Assembly (NCBI GenBank): GCA_938004375.1
Contig: CALKWH010000048.1
Coordinates: forward strand, 1 to 22,044
Length of the DNA: 22,044 nucleotides
From: an uncultured Pseudomonadota bacterium
GTDB lineage: Bacteria; Myxococcota_A; Polyangia; HGW-17
Direction: 5' to 3'
Part shown: in pieces, positions 15,906 through 22,044 of the stretch
Layout: every line of letters starts with the position of its first letter
How positions within the stretch are numbered: position 1 is the stretch's first letter
Position numbers and translations under genes: made by a program
The notes under the pieces: model-generated
Told to the model about the DNA's origin: nothing
Database searches by the model: none
What the model saw: only the letters and a program-made list of their open reading frames with translations

Positions 15906-16553
15906 ATGACCACGCCGACCCCACGTTCCCGCAGACTGGCCACCTTGTACGCCGCACTCCTGCTCGTCGCCGTGTTCGGCGCGGGCGCCGCCGGCGGCTT
16001 CTGGGCCGGACGTTCCTCGTCCGCCGCGCGTTCCCCGTCCGCCGGCAGACCGGACGCGCCCCCGCCGGGCGGGCTCGCGCCCCCGGAGCTGCGCCAATTG
16101 AATCTGACCCTCGAGCAGCAGATACAGGCCCGGGACATCGGCGACCGCTACCGCCCGCACCTCGACGCCCTGCGCCGCCGGATCCAGCCCGAGGCTGAAA
16201 AACTCCACCGCAAGATGCGCGCCGAGCTGCGAAAGATCCTCACCCCCGAGCAGCGCGACCTCCACGACCGTCTGGAGCCCGAGCACCGCCTGGGCCGTCC
16301 GGACGGCCCCCGCCCCCCCGGCGGTCCAGAGGGACCCCATGGAGGCCCCGGCGGCCCCGACCGTCCACGGTCGCACGGCGGCCCCGAGGGTCCCGGTCGC
16401 GCGCCCGCTGAAGCTCGCCGCGCCTGCGAGAGCCAGGCCGTGAACGCGCCCTGCAGCTTCACGCTCCCCACCGGCGCCGCCGTCACCGGCGTCTGCCTCA
16501 AGCCCCCGGATGAATCCACCCCGGTCTGCGTCCCCCACGAACATCTGCGGTAG
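15906..16553 (+). CDS. Periplasmic LTxxQ-type (CnrX/ZraP-like) sensor protein with Cys-rich tail
   Basis: 215 residues; GGAGGT at 15895-15900 precedes ATG 15906. A signal anchor at about 11-34 is followed by a Pro-rich linker and a helical hairpin (about 60-125) ending in LTPEQRDLHDRLEP. This is the LTxxQ signature of periplasmic heavy-metal sensor/CpxP-like proteins. A Gly/Pro/His-rich low-complexity region (128-170) leads to a small domain with four cysteines (C174, C183, C197, C208) and the phrase PCSFTLPTGAAVTGVC. With the sigma factor and membrane protein it matches the parts of the cnrYXH nickel/cobalt-resistance regulator, in a different order. The actual signal is unknown. Confidence 0.78.
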   Translation: MTTPTPRSRRLATLYAALLLVAVFGAGAAGGFWAGRSSSAARSPSAGRPDAPPPGGLAPPELRQLNLTLEQQIQARDIGDRYRPHLDALRRRIQPEAEKLHRKMRAELRKILTPEQRDLHDRLEPEHRLGRPDGPRPPGGPEGPHGGPGGPDRPRSHGGPEGPGRAPAEARRACESQAVNAPCSFTLPTGAAVTGVCLKPPDESTPVCVPHEHLR

Positions 16554-16899
16554 GCGGTCTGGAAAGCACGGACTTGAGCGGCCACGGACTTGGGCGGCCA
16601 CGGACCACGGACAAGAGACACGGACGAAAGTGGACGGACACGGACGCCGCTGGAACACGGAGTGACAAAGATGACGCCGCGGCCGTGCATCCCGGTCCGG
16701 GTGGAATCGCGATGCGATTCCGCAAAGCGACCGGTCCTCCGGTCGCCGTGCGGCGGTCCGTGGTCCGTGCCGGACCGTGTCCGTCCACTTTCGTCCGTGT
16801 TCCCGCCGCGTCCGTGTTCCCGGTCCGTGTCGTCCGTGTTCCCGGCCGCGTCCGTGTTCCCTCCGCGGCAGTGCTTCCGGCTACTGTCAGCTTCTTCTA
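16554..16899. repeat. Gene-free stretch of CACGGAC repeats with a long inverted repeat
   Basis: No gene is seen. The left part (about 16567-16660) is dense in CACGGAC heptamers, and the right part (about 16745-16860) in the reverse complement GTCCGTG. The arms at 16618-16643 and 16775-16800 are a perfect 26-base inverted repeat, 131 bases apart. Within the loop, GGAATCGC-GAT-GCGATTCC (16703-16721) is a perfect 8-bp hairpin. The whole forms a palindromic block between convergent genes. Confidence 0.85.
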
Positions 16900-18600
16900 C
16901 TACTGGGCGGGGACGCAGAGGCCTTCGGCGTTGCAGGTGAGGGAGGCGCCGCCGGGTCCCGGCGGGCAGTCTTCAGCGGTGGTGCAGTTGGGGATGCAGG
17001 CGTCGAAGCCCATGGGCGTGGGCTCGCAGGTGCAGCCCTCGGCGGCCTCGAGGGGGCAGGCGCCGGGTTGCTCGCAGTCGGTGTTCGAGTCACAGGCGGT
17101 GGGGCCTTCCTGGCAGTCCTGCGGGCAGGACTGGGCGGTCTCGCCGGTGTCGCAGGTGCCGTTGCCGCAGTCCTCGCCCGTGCCGCCGCCGCAGTCCTGC
17201 GGGCAGTTGACCGCCGTCTCGCCGGTGTCGCAGGCGGCGTTCCCGCAGGTGGCGGGCGCGAGCACCGAGGCGTCCCAGGCGGCGCCGCCGCGCACCAGGC
17301 GCACGAAGTTCAGGATGCGGATGGCGTCGCCCTGGGGGCCGAAGCCGGTGGGATAGTCGGCCGGGTCGCCCGTCTTCGGATCGCTGCGCTGGGCGCCGGC
17401 GCCGTGCACGTCCACCCATTCGTTGTTCATGTACCCCAGCGCGCGCCCGAAGGCGACGTAGCTGGCGGCCGTGCCGGCCCCGCCCGAGGCGGCGTGGGTG
17501 GTGGACGACCAATAGTACGGCCAGTCGGGCTCGCCGTCCTCGTTGGTGATGCCTGTGGCCTGGAAGACCGGATCCAGGGCCGGCGAATCGGTCAGATCCG
17601 GGCTGCGCGCATAATCGACCAGCGTGTGCAGCTCCTTGATGTTGGGCAGGCGCCAGTCCGAGTGCCCGAGCCAGTTCTCGAGGTTCTTCTGATGGACCCA
17701 CGCCAGGGCCTCCTCCCAGAGCATGCCCTCGCCCGAGTCCTCCCGGCTCCACGTCAGGCCGGTGGCGCGGTCGGTGACGGTGCCGTCCCCGTTGTCCACG
17801 AAGTCGTTGACGCCATAGTTCTCGTTGCCGCGCACGCACAGCAGCAGGAAGGTCTTGTCGGCGCCGCCGGGTCCGATCAGGCCGTAGCCCTTGATGCGGC
17901 CGTCGGCGAAGTTCACGCCGAAGAGAAGGTCGCCGCTGACGTAGAGGGTGCCCGAGGCGTACTGGCTGTCGATGGTGCGCTCCCCGGCCGCCGTGTCGCC
18001 GTAGGCGAAGCCGAACACGGCGTCGTCGATGAACGGCACCAGGTCGTTCTCGTTCCCGTTGGACGGGTCCGTTCCGCGAAAGTCGATCAGGCTGTAGAGC
18101 TCCTTGATCGTGGGCAGGCGCCAGTCGGAATGGCCGGCAAACGCCTGCCCGTTGAGGGTGACCACGTGGGCCTGGAGCTCGCTCCAGGTGAGCTTGTCGT
18201 CCACGTCGATGACGCCATCGGCGTTCAGGTCCGGCGTCTTCACCCACATCAGACCGGTCACGCGATCGGTGACGGTGCCGTCGCCGTGGTCGGTGTACGC
18301 CGGCTGGTTGCCCCGGAACTGGGCGTCCTGACCGCCGAAGGCCTGCTCCACGCCCACGCAGCCCAGGGCCGCGGTGTCGCCGTAGCAGGCCGCCTGGCCG
18401 GTGTCGACCACCGCGTAAGGCAGGTCCCCGTTGTTGACGTTGTTGGCGTTGTTCACGTTGTTGACGTTGTTGACGTTGTTCGCATTATTGACGTTATTGA
18501 CGTTGTTGGCGTTGTTGCCGTTGGAGCTCGACGAGTCGTCGCAGCCCGCGGCCAGCACCAGGGTGAACATAAGACAAGGGATAATGGTTCTTCGTTTCAT
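16900..18600 (-). CDS. Lipoprotein with NNV linker and two Lcl (DUF1566) domains
   Basis: 566 residues. ATG 18600 is chosen because GGAGG lies just upstream on the minus strand. The signal ends LAAGC, with Cys20 lipidated and DD next. Residues 27-57 form an Asn-rich NNV/NNA linker. Two Lcl C-terminal (DUF1566) domains follow. Each starts with a DGDGTVTDRxTGLxW-type motif (about 105-119 and again near 270) and carries HSDWRLPxIKELxxLxD. A calcium-loop-like stretch (DLNADGVIDVDD, 124-135) is inserted in the first. The C-terminal part has CGNxxCDTGETxxxCPQDC repeats and further disulphide-rich modules. It is probably a surface lipoprotein; DUF1566 domains occur in adhesin- and lectin-like proteins. 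It converges on the sensor operon across the repeat block. Confidence 0.9.
   Translation of the reverse strand: MKRRTIIPCLMFTLVLAAGCDDSSSSNGNNANNVNNVNNANNVNNVNNVNNANNVNNGDLPYAVVDTGQAACYGDTAALGCVGVEQAFGGQDAQFRGNQPAYTDHGDGTVTDRVTGLMWVKTPDLNADGVIDVDDKLTWSELQAHVVTLNGQAFAGHSDWRLPTIKELYSLIDFRGTDPSNGNENDLVPFIDDAVFGFAYGDTAAGERTIDSQYASGTLYVSGDLLFGVNFADGRIKGYGLIGPGGADKTFLLLCVRGNENYGVNDFVDNGDGTVTDRATGLTWSREDSGEGMLWEEALAWVHQKNLENWLGHSDWRLPNIKELHTLVDYARSPDLTDSPALDPVFQATGITNEDGEPDWPYYWSSTTHAASGGAGTAASYVAFGRALGYMNNEWVDVHGAGAQRSDPKTGDPADYPTGFGPQGDAIRILNFVRLVRGGAAWDASVLAPATCGNAACDTGETAVNCPQDCGGGTGEDCGNGTCDTGETAQSCPQDCQEGPTACDSNTDCEQPGACPLEAAEGCTCEPTPMGFDACIPNCTTAEDCPPGPGGASLTCNAEGLCVPAQ
18430..18522 (-). repeat. 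9-bp minisatellite encoding the second NNV linker
   Basis: About ten copies of AACAACGTC read on the minus strand, with some GCC (Ala) variants and AAT codons. It is the same unit as the linker at 12461-12547, in an otherwise unrelated lipoprotein. Confidence 0.93.
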
Positions 18601-18992
18601 CGTCGCCTCCATGCCTCGGCTCGAGGGAAAGGGACCGGAGAAAGTTCCGGCGCCCGTTCCCCAGACTCCGGCGACGTCCCCTGCGTTAGAACCTGATGGT
18701 CGTATTCGGGCTCGAAAACCGCGCCGCCAACCCCACCCCGGTCGTTCGGTCTCCTCCGAAACACGAGGACAACATCGGAATTTCCTGCTGAAAAATGTTC
18801 TAATAAACAGCTTGACATGGGGGCCAAGGATCGACTATCCATCACCCCAAATTCTGGACCACGCGCATCATCATTGTGATGCGCAGGGACCTTTCATCCG
18901 AAGATGCGGCCTCCATCTGTGGACCGCATGAAACCACGTTTCCGGCGGGAGACGCTCCCGGCCGCAGTCGAACATGAGGAGTCACCGCAATC
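18601..18992 (+). promoter_or_regulatory. Divergent intergenic region with promoter candidate and operator-like hairpin
   Basis: No gene is seen in these 392 bases. TTGACA at 18812-18817 is a perfect -35. Possible -10 elements are GACTAT (18833-18838, 15-base spacer) or CTATCC (18835-18840, 17-base spacer), neither strong. GCGCATCA and TGATGCGC (18863-18870 and 18877-18884) form a perfect 8-bp inverted repeat with a 6-base loop just downstream. It could be an operator or a leader hairpin, since no T-run follows. GAGGAG at 18976-18981 is the probable ribosome site for 18993. Confidence 0.5.
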
Positions 18993-19739
18993 ATGAAAAC
19001 CAAGAGAAGCTACAGTCCCATGGAGAAGCGGATCATCGGCAAGCGCTATGGATCCAAGGCCATCTCGCGACAAGCGTATGACGTCATCATCCCTTGGAAG
19101 TCGTTCCTCTCCACCTTCACCGAGTTCGGGCATGGCCCCGACGAACTGGCGGCCTTCGAGCGCGACACGCTTGCCCACGAGAAGCTCATCGGCAATCGCT
19201 CGGACACCGTCGCCCGCAAGACCCTCACGTTGGCCGAACGCGACGCGATCATCCACGCCGGCTGGGTCTGGGTGCACAAGGTCGCCGCCTCCCTGAGCGT
19301 GGTCGCCCTGAACGACGCCGACTGCGCCACCCGTCTCAACGGCGCTCTCCCGAAGGAGGACCTCGACCTGGGCTTTTCCATGGACGCGTTGATCCCGCTG
19401 CTCCAGGACATGATGCCCCGGTTGTCCCCCGCCATCCCCGCCCAGGCCCGCCTCGACGAGGCGCCCGAGCTGCGTAAGAACCTGGCTACGATTCTGTCCA
19501 CGGCTGTTAACGCCAAACAACTGCCAGTGGTCGACACCGCCGAGATCGACGAGCGCGACGGCGACCTCTACCTGCGCATGCGCGACTTCTTCGAGGCAGG
19601 TCGCGCCGCGGTCCGCGCGGGTCTGATCGACCGCCCGATCTCCAACTTCCGCTTCACCCACCTGCGCCGGGGCAGTGCAGGTCCGGTATCCCCCGAGGGT
19701 CCCGACGGACCCGGCATCGATCCCACCCCCGCCCAATAA
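18993..19739 (+). CDS. Unrecognised 248-residue protein
   Basis: ATG 18993 follows GAGGAG at 18976-18981; the spacing is slightly long. The protein starts with a basic segment (MKTKRSYSPMEKRIIGKRYG) and has no signal peptide or membrane segment. It is largely helical by residue pattern and ends in a Gly/Pro-rich tail. I recognise no family or catalytic motif. Its high third-position GC matches the host genes, unlike the ATPase gene that follows. It has its own promoter region and a 455-base gap after it, so it is probably a single-gene unit. Confidence 0.75.
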   Translation: MKTKRSYSPMEKRIIGKRYGSKAISRQAYDVIIPWKSFLSTFTEFGHGPDELAAFERDTLAHEKLIGNRSDTVARKTLTLAERDAIIHAGWVWVHKVAASLSVVALNDADCATRLNGALPKEDLDLGFSMDALIPLLQDMMPRLSPAIPAQARLDEAPELRKNLATILSTAVNAKQLPVVDTAEIDERDGDLYLRMRDFFEAGRAAVRAGLIDRPISNFRFTHLRRGSAGPVSPEGPDGPGIDPTPAQ

Positions 19740-19812
19740 GCTCATCCCTCGGCCTTGCAGCCCGCCCCCGCCCGCCGGCGGTTCCCCCATGCCGCCGGTG
19801 GCCTCACCTTTG

Positions 19813-20125
19813 CGCTGTTCCTAAACCAACCTGACTTGAGCGCGCGTGTACCTGTCGCCGACAGCCTCATGTCTCGCGTCGGAGGGTCCAAACATGCGGT
19901 TTTCCTGAACCAACATGACCCCGGCGCGCTTGTACCTGTCGCCGGCGGCCACCTGTCTCTGGCCTGCGGCCTCAAACATGCGTTTTTCCTGAACCAACAT
20001 GACCCCGGCGCGCTTGTACCTGTCGCCGGCGGTCATGTGTCTCTGGCCGGCGGGCTCAAACATGCGTTTTTCCTGAACCAACATGACTTCGGCTCGCTTG
20101 TACCTGTCGCCGGCGGTCATGTGTT
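19813..20125. repeat. Four 84-bp tandem repeats
   Basis: Units begin at 19813, 19897, 19981 and 20065, with an exact 84-bp period. Units 2 and 3 differ at about six positions; unit 1 is more diverged and unit 4 breaks off near 20125. The shared core is TCCTGAACCAACATGAC and later CTTGTACCTGTCGCCGGCGG, ending CTCAAACATG. It fills most of the gap 19740-20194 directly before the ATPase/nuclease pair. The remaining 73 bases at 19740-19812 hold nothing I recognise. Both strands stay open through the repeat because 84 is a multiple of three, so open frames here are not evidence of coding. Confidence 0.93.
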
Positions 20126-20145
20126 TCGGATCGCCGGCACCCCGC

Positions 20146-20174
20146 TTGACAAGCCGGCCACCCACGGCAATACT
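20146..20174 (+). promoter_or_regulatory. Sigma70-type promoter for the ATPase/nuclease pair
   Basis: A perfect TTGACA (20146-20151), a 17-base spacer and AATACT (20169-20174) lie directly after the last 84-bp repeat. Transcription would begin about 20181, giving a very short leader before ATG 20195. GGAG at 20181-20184 is the only ribosome-site candidate. Confidence 0.65.
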
Positions 20175-20194
20175 CGCCGTGGAGTGCGAACCAC

Positions 20195-21490
20195 ATGAAG
20201 AAGACCTTCAACCGTGAATACCTGCCAGAACGCATTTTTATCGAAGGTTTCCTGGGTCTTCCGCCGATGCGACTCGACCTCAGTCCGATCACGGTGCTGA
20301 TCGGTTCCCACGGGACCGGCAAGAGCGTCTGTGCCAAACTCGTACACTTGTTCAGGGATTACCCGACCCAGTTATTCCAGCATGCCCAGGTTAAGAAGAC
20401 AGTCCGGCAGGCTGACGAGGAATGGTTGCGCATTTTTCGCCGAGTCTTCAAGGAACAATATTGGAAAAAGACCCCGTTCTCGATTCGGTACGAAATCGGT
20501 AGCCAATGGATCGCACTGGAATGGGAAAAAGGCGATCTCCTTTTCACTACCTCCGCCTATTACCGAACTTGGTTTACCCACTGCAAGAAGGAAATCCCGG
20601 AATTATTCAATACTGTTCGGGGCCGGTTAGTAAACCAGGAGTTCTATGACGCACTGGCTGAGCTATTCGCGGGCGCACAAGCACGATTGGGCATTCAGGC
20701 AGGGCTGACTCAACTTTTCATCCCTGCCGTGCGAACCTACTTCGCAATGCTACAGAACAACATCTTCACCTTCCTCCAGCGAAACCAGGATTTGGATCCA
20801 TTGTTGATCGAGTTTGGAGGGGTTTGGGAACAGATTAGAAAAACACAAAACTGGTACTACCGCAACGACGAGGAGCAAGTTCTTCACCAGAAATTGAAGA
20901 AGAAGGCCTTTGAGATTCTCCACGGTGAGTTCCTCCACCTCAAGGAGGATGACATCCTCAAACTCGAGAACGGCAGAAGCGTGAAGCTCGTTGATGCCTC
21001 CTCCGGGCAGCAGGAAGCCGTTCCGATGATACAATCACTCATCTCCTTGCCATTCCGCACCTATGGCAGTCGGGGTTTCTCCGTCAGCATCGAGGAGCCG
21101 GAGACGCACCTTTTTCCATCGGCCCAGCGCGCGATCGTCGAATTGATCTCGACATTGTTGAACCACCACGGGAAGTATGACATCCATTTCTTCCTCACCA
21201 CGCACAGCCCGTACCTGCTGACGGCCTTGAACAACGGCTTGCAGGCCGGGTTGATACGAGACCAGATGCCGAAGGAGTGGGAGAAGGTCACAAACAAGTA
21301 CATCGACGAGGAACATGTGCTGAAACCAGGCTCGGTCAATGCCTACAATCTCGACGATAGCGGATGCCACCGGATCATCGACGATGAAACCGGCCTGATC
21401 CTGGCCGATGCCATCGATGAAGTATCGTCTCAAATCGCCGTCGAATTCGACGGGCTGCTGGAGTTCGCCTTTGAGGTGCGGCGTGACTAG
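20195..21490 (+). CDS. AAA/ABC-type ATPase (OLD-like), probable defence or nuclease-partner ATPase
   Basis: 431 residues. Walker A is GSHGTGKS (37-44). A long helical middle region (about 50-260) follows, then the ABC signature-like SSGQQE (269-274), Walker B SIEEPETHLFP (298-308) and a switch motif TTHSPY (335-340). This is the arrangement of the AAA_15/AAA_21 and OLD-family ATPases that drive systems such as Septu, PARIS and retron effectors. No TOPRIM domain follows, so it is not itself an OLD nuclease. The C-terminal 90 residues are acidic. The next gene starts inside its end, so the two products are probably partners. The gene is AT-richer than the host genes, which suggests transfer. 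The exact family is not established. Confidence 0.88.
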   Translation: MKKTFNREYLPERIFIEGFLGLPPMRLDLSPITVLIGSHGTGKSVCAKLVHLFRDYPTQLFQHAQVKKTVRQADEEWLRIFRRVFKEQYWKKTPFSIRYEIGSQWIALEWEKGDLLFTTSAYYRTWFTHCKKEIPELFNTVRGRLVNQEFYDALAELFAGAQARLGIQAGLTQLFIPAVRTYFAMLQNNIFTFLQRNQDLDPLLIEFGGVWEQIRKTQNWYYRNDEEQVLHQKLKKKAFEILHGEFLHLKEDDILKLENGRSVKLVDASSGQQEAVPMIQSLISLPFRTYGSRGFSVSIEEPETHLFPSAQRAIVELISTLLNHHGKYDIHFFLTTHSPYLLTALNNGLQAGLIRDQMPKEWEKVTNKYIDEEHVLKPGSVNAYNLDDSGCHRIIDDETGLILADAIDEVSSQIAVEFDGLLEFAFEVRRD

Positions 21491-21920
21491 CTTCGGTTCG
21501 TGTGAGATCCAAACCACGAACAAGATTATCCCGCTCGCAGAAAAAGGGGTAAGCGTGCATTTTCACAACGACGGGCAATCGCAGGTGCGGAAGATCCAAA
21601 TCGACGGTTGCCACTTCAATCCGGGGGGTCAAGGCAGCACGCTCTGCTGCGACTGGCTCCTGATCGATTCGAAGCTCGTGCACCATTTCGTAGAACTGAA
21701 AGGATCGGATGTGAACCATGCAGTTCTGCAGTTGGGGAACACGATTAGCAGCCTCGGACTGACGAAAGCACCAATTGATAAAAAAGCCTATGTGATCACA
21801 CGAAGTGACTCTACGAGACGAACTGACATCCAAAAAACGAAAGTAAAATTTCAGAGTGATTACAAAGCGTCCTTACTCATCAAAAGATCTGGTAGTCAGT
21901 TTCCCATACCTGCCAGGTGA
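21483..21920 (+). CDS. Small PD-(D/E)XK-like nuclease candidate
   Basis: 145 residues from GTG 21483, which overlaps the ATPase stop by eight bases; no ATG gives a better start. The core CDWLLID (56-62) followed by HHFVELKG (67-74) fits a PD-(D/E)XK site, with Asp57 and Glu71-x-Lys73 as catalytic candidates. A Gln on the following helix (HAVLQL, Gln83) is also typical. The size suits a compact nuclease subunit. Coupling to an ABC-type ATPase suggests ATP-gated cleavage of DNA or RNA. The stop is only 14 bases before the adapter. The adapter copy contains several base errors, so the last residues may be unreliable. The nuclease call rests on motif reading alone. Confidence 0.6.
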   Translation: MTSFGSCEIQTTNKIIPLAEKGVSVHFHNDGQSQVRKIQIDGCHFNPGGQGSTLCCDWLLIDSKLVHHFVELKGSDVNHAVLQLGNTISSLGLTKAPIDKKAYVITRSDSTRRTDIQKTKVKFQSDYKASLLIKRSGSQFPIPAR

Positions 21921-21934
21921 CAGTTACCCATGCC

Positions 21935-22044
21935 AGATCGGAAGAGCAAACGTCTGAACTCCCGTCACCGAATACGACTTCGTATGCCGTCTTCTGCATG
22001 AAAAAAAAAAAAAACAAAACAAAAAAAACACAAAACATAAAACA
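21935..22044. other. Illumina Read 2 adapter, index and A-rich read-through tail (artefact)
   Basis: AGATCGGAAGAGC (21935-21947) starts the Read 2/P7 adapter, with a few mismatches. An 8-base index, CGAATACG, appears at 21969-21976, and CGTATGCCGTCTTCTGC follows at 21981. The A-rich tail from 22001 is what a sequencer reports past the end of the library molecule. None of this is genomic. Confidence 0.97.

Noticed and set aside
16777..18696. 639-residue plus-strand frame opposite the Lcl lipoprotein
   Set aside because: The minus strand carries two clear DUF1566 domains, a lipobox and a ribosome site. The plus frame also runs through the repeat block and the NNV minisatellite, which are low complexity.
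19813..20125. CRISPR array
   Set aside because: Nearly the whole 84-bp unit is conserved, with no unique spacers, and there are no cas genes in the window.
19755..20198. 147-residue frame across the 84-bp repeats, and minus-strand counterparts
   Set aside because: The 84-bp period keeps several frames open on both strands. There is no good ribosome site, and the ATPase promoter lies inside the plus frame.
20195..21920. Named defence systems Septu, Gabija or PARIS
   Set aside because: There is no HNH motif in the partner (Septu), no UvrD helicase or TOPRIM fusion (Gabija), and the partner shows a PD-(D/E)XK-like core rather than TOPRIM (PARIS).
22001..22044. Poly-A tract as a terminator or mobile-element tail
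   Set aside because: It directly follows the end of the sequencing adapter and is read-through noise.

Overview
The window is a contig of high-GC bacterial DNA with Illumina library adapter left on both ends. Bases 1-47 match the P5/Read 1 adapter. Bases 21935-22000 match the Read 2 adapter with an apparent 8-base index, followed by an A-rich tail to 22044. Biological sequence is therefore about 48-21934. The content points to a Myxococcota-type organism (old Deltaproteobacteria), probably a metagenome or draft assembly: a MYXO-CTERM-like anchor, Cys-rich repeats of the myxobacterial type, and two lipoproteins with asparagine-rich NNV linkers.

Layout. 49-1524: 5'-truncated radical SAM/SPASM enzyme joined in frame to a lipobox-like segment and a Cys-rich Tyr-Gly repeat domain. 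1637-3898: exported protein of unknown function with a Ca-binding-like stretch and a C-terminal anchor; its signal peptide has no in-frame start codon. 3889-4770 (-): outer-membrane beta-barrel protein. 4895-8034: class II HMG-CoA reductase overlapping an unrecognised 659-residue protein. 8056-9925 (-): a lipoprotein and a membrane-anchored EEP-fold hydrolase. 10081-12276: TPR protein, RseC-like protein and UPF0104-type flippase-like membrane protein on one strand. 12380-13387: NNV-linker lipoprotein with four Cys-rich repeats. 13504-14820: AT-richer gene with three zinc ribbons. 15025-16553: ECF sigma factor, small membrane protein and periplasmic LTxxQ-type sensor, arranged as a Cnr-like signalling operon. 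16900-18600 (-): second NNV lipoprotein, with two Lcl/DUF1566 domains. 18993-19739: unknown protein. 19813-20125: four 84-bp tandem repeats. 20195-21920: AT-richer overlapping pair, an ABC/OLD-like AAA ATPase and a small PD-(D/E)XK-like nuclease, behind a good sigma70-type promoter.

Two loci could be undescribed systems. The first is the ATPase/nuclease pair, which has the look of a compact anti-phage defence module. The second is the radical SAM enzyme carrying its own Cys-rich, Tyr-Gly-repeat, lipoprotein-like tail. No rRNA, tRNA, IS element or CRISPR array was recognised.
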